Positions 41,243 through 43,182 of a DNA stretch of 43,182 nt are shown here, piece after piece. The stretch spans positions 1 through 43,182 of the forward strand of contig JAQXIY010000081.1 in the NCBI GenBank assembly GCA_029008035.1. Direction: 5' to 3'. Positions within the stretch are counted from its first letter, which is position 1. Each line of letters opens with the position of its first letter. The notes beneath the pieces are model-generated. The model saw only the letters and a list, made by a program, of their open reading frames with translations. It had not been told where the DNA came from and did no database searches. The stretch comes from Lachnospiraceae bacterium. Lineage in GTDB: Bacteria; Bacillota; Clostridia; Lachnospirales; Lachnospiraceae. A program made the translations under genes and the position numbers.

Positions 41243-41761
41243 ATGGGAATGAAAAATCGATGGATTGCATTATATGTTGAAAACCAGGTGGGTGTTCTTG
41301 CCAAAGTATCCGGGTTGTTTTCCGGCAAGGCCTACAACTTGCAGAGTCTCACCGTGGGCACCACAGAACATGAGGACGTTTCCCGTATGACCATCTGTGT
41401 TACCAGTGATGATATTACCTTTGAGCAGATTAAGAAGCAGTTAAACTGCATGGTGGAAGTCATAAAGGTTATGGATTTAACCAATGTACCGCTACATATG
41501 AAAGAAATCCTCTATGCCAAGGTTAAGGGGATTGATGCTTCTCAGAAGGAAGAGGTGTTCCAGATTGCCCAGGTATTTAATGTGAACAACGGCAATGTAA
41601 AGGTGGCAGATATCGGCGAAGACAGCATTTTGCTGGAGTGTACCTTGACGGAGCACAGAAATAACGACTTGATTGCATTGTTAAAGAAAAAGTTCAAACA
41701 TGTCGAAATAGTACGTGGAGGGGCTGTGGCGGTGGAAGCCATCAGCACTTCTTGTCGATAA
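41243..41761 (+). CDS. ilvN: Acetolactate synthase small (regulatory) subunit
   Basis: A 172-residue ACT-domain protein that activates IlvB and gives valine feedback. The N-terminal ACT domain starts with WIALYVENQVGVLAKVSGLFS, including the Gly and Asn-type residues of the effector site (YNLQSLTVG). The C-terminal half, about 80 residues, is the second domain found in IlvH/IlvN. AGGAGGGTGAGAAC precedes the start. It is cotranscribed with ilvB. Confidence 0.95.
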   Translation: MGMKNRWIALYVENQVGVLAKVSGLFSGKAYNLQSLTVGTTEHEDVSRMTICVTSDDITFEQIKKQLNCMVEVIKVMDLTNVPLHMKEILYAKVKGIDASQKEEVFQIAQVFNVNNGNVKVADIGEDSILLECTLTEHRNNDLIALLKKKFKHVEIVRGGAVAVEAISTSCR

Positions 41762-41789
41762 TTATTTCAAATACTATGGAGAAATTCAT

Positions 41790-43016
41790 ATGAAGAAAAT
41801 CCGAAGAGGTTTGGCTTGTTTTTTGATAGCTTTGTTTGTGGTGCAGCAAATGCCGGCGCAGGTTGTTCATGCCATGACACTGGAAGAGAAAATCGAAGAA
41901 CTTAAGCAGCAGATGGAGCAGAACAAGCAGCAACAGGATGTTGTTAAGAATGAAAAAGATAATGCACAGGAAAAAGCAAATGGTTTGAAACAGGAAGAGA
42001 ACCAGTTGGGGTATACCTACAACACGCTTAACAATCAGTTGCAGAGCGTGACAAATGAGATTTCAGAGACGGAAAATGCTATTGCTACAACAACTTCTGA
42101 TATTGAAAAATTAAAGAAAGAATTAGAGGAAGCTGAGAAGGCCCGGGATGCCCAGTATGAGGGGATGAAAAAGCGCATTCAGTTTATGTATGAGAATGGC
42201 AATAATTCCCTGCTGGTTTCCATTTTGACATCCGGTTCCGTAGCAGAATTTGTGCAACGGGCGGAGTACATTTCCATGATTGCATCTTACGACCGAAAAA
42301 TGGTGCAGTCCTATGATGAACTTATGGAGACAATCTCTTCCAAATCAGAGGAATTGTCCACCAAGAAGAAGGAACTTTCAGCATATAACGAAACACTGGC
42401 AGACAAGCAGGATGAATTGGATGATCTAGTGGGCAACGCAGGGGACGCCTATGCCGCCAAGAAGGGTGAGACCAGTGCCGCACAGATGACAGCAGATGAA
42501 CTGAATGCAACAATTCAGCAATTGGAACAGGCAAACGCCTCTTTGGAAGCCCAGATTGCTCAGGCGCAATTTGAACTGGCCCAGCAGATAGGTGGAGATA
42601 TTACAGATACCGAGGGTTCTATGACCAATTATTCCGACGCGGACTTGAAATTACTTGCAGGTATTATTCAGGCTGAGGCTGGTGGGGAGAGTACAGAAGG
42701 AAAACTGGCAGTTGGTAGCGTGGTAATGAATCGCGTTATGAGTAGCAGATTTCCAAGTACCATCTCAGGAGTTGTTTATCAACCAAATCAGTTTACGCCA
42801 ACCAGAAATGGTGTTTTGGCTGTTATCTTAGAGAATGGTCCAAGAGAGGACTGCTATGAAATTGCCAGACGTGTTCTGGCAGGTGAAAGAAATGTTTCCT
42901 ATTGTTTTTTCTGGGCAACATGGTATGCAAATCAGAATCCATGGATATATGAAAAGACAGAAGGTGTGTTTATTTGTAACCAGTATTACTACAATTATAG
43001 GGGCGAGACATACTAA
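41790..43016 (+). CDS. Secreted coiled-coil SleB-type cell-wall hydrolase
   Basis: A 408-residue exported protein. The signal peptide (1-29) ends near VHA-MTL. A long coiled coil (about 30-255), rich in Lys, Glu and Gln, resembles the N-terminal part of PcsB. The C-terminal domain (about 280-408) is the SleB/CwlJ hydrolase 2 fold, with the catalytic Glu likely in AEAGGES and the motif VVMNRVMSSRFP. The start at 41790 follows GGAGA; an upstream TTG at 41715 overlaps ilvN. It may be lytic during division or growth and not only in germination. Confidence 0.9.
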   Translation: MKKIRRGLACFLIALFVVQQMPAQVVHAMTLEEKIEELKQQMEQNKQQQDVVKNEKDNAQEKANGLKQEENQLGYTYNTLNNQLQSVTNEISETENAIATTTSDIEKLKKELEEAEKARDAQYEGMKKRIQFMYENGNNSLLVSILTSGSVAEFVQRAEYISMIASYDRKMVQSYDELMETISSKSEELSTKKKELSAYNETLADKQDELDDLVGNAGDAYAAKKGETSAAQMTADELNATIQQLEQANASLEAQIAQAQFELAQQIGGDITDTEGSMTNYSDADLKLLAGIIQAEAGGESTEGKLAVGSVVMNRVMSSRFPSTISGVVYQPNQFTPTRNGVLAVILENGPREDCYEIARRVLAGERNVSYCFFWATWYANQNPWIYEKTEGVFICNQYYYNYRGETY

Positions 43017-43059
43017 AAAGATAAAAAATTTCTCTGGTATAATTTTCAGACAATTCATA

Positions 43060-43105
43060 AAATCGGTTCTTGCAAAGAAACAACTTTGTGAGGGCCGATT
43101 TTTTT
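43060..43105 (+). terminator. Terminator after the SleB-type gene
   Basis: AAATCGG (43060-43066) pairs with CCGATTT (43095-43101), and the inner CTTGCAAAG with CTTTGTGAG over nine pairs including G-T. TTTTT follows. It is about 45 bp after the stop codon. Confidence 0.88.
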
Positions 43106-43182
43106 AAACCCCGAAAAATTGACATTTTTTTAACAAATCAAATGACACAAACGTAATATTATGTCCAAAAAACTTGAGAATA

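Noticed and set aside
43119-43159. Promoter TTGACA ... TAATAT at the window end
   Set aside because: The two boxes are 29 bp apart, far from the 16-18 bp needed, and nothing TATAAT-like lies at the right distance.

Overview
The window looks like a stretch of chromosome from a Gram-positive anaerobe of the Clostridia, most likely a Lachnospiraceae gut commensal. This rests on moderately AT-rich DNA with AGGAGG ribosome sites, a lysine riboswitch in front of dapA, KtrAB potassium uptake, FeoA-FeoA-FeoB with a small Cys-rich FeoB partner, Csp-like subtilase and SleB-type enzymes, and acetolactate synthase with a Cys-rich insert. The family assignment is inference, since there is no rRNA here. 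I see no plasmid or phage module and no insertion sequence with a transposase.

Layout. 1-2054: lysine riboswitch and attenuator, then dapA and dapB (lysine/diaminopimelate synthesis), ending in a palindrome shared with a convergent alpha/beta hydrolase gene (2075-2722, minus). 2950-6048: operon of an MFS transporter, a glycerophosphodiester phosphodiesterase and a lysophospholipase-like hydrolase. 6166-9133: a divergent ClpX-like unfoldase and an HD-GYP protein with a C-terminal receiver domain. 9345-15018: signalling cluster of a MalT-like LuxR regulator, a stand-alone receiver and a large hybrid kinase with receiver and Hpt domains. 15053-18676: Csp-like subtilase, an unrecognised 168-residue protein, a cold-shock protein and an exported transglutaminase-like protein. 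18787-22078: DegV, FolC, a J-domain protein and, convergent, endonuclease III. 22247-26633: TauE/SafE permease, GPH sugar symporter and chemoreceptor.

26809-31808 is a potassium operon: ktrB, ktrA, a small membrane protein, a KdpD-like kinase without the usual N-terminal KdpD domain, and a KdpE-like regulator. 31934-36111 is a metal block: ZIP transporter, convergent DtxR-family regulator, then feoA, feoA, feoB and a 44-residue Cys-rich protein. Three copies of the palindrome GTTAG-N6-CTAAC sit in front of the ZIP gene, on the feoA promoter and in front of feoB, which suggests one metal-dependent regulon run by the DtxR protein.

36112-36926 carries no gene. It holds a roughly 615-bp element bounded by 36-bp inverted repeats and containing four 37-bp dyads spaced 73-74 bp apart, then 11-bp tandem repeats and a tRNA-Gly gene on the minus strand. 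This is the least explained part of the window. 37131-43016 returns to ordinary genes: two small membrane proteins, thyA and folA (a dTMP/folate pair), ilvB and ilvN (branched-chain amino acids), and a secreted coiled-coil SleB-type cell-wall hydrolase.
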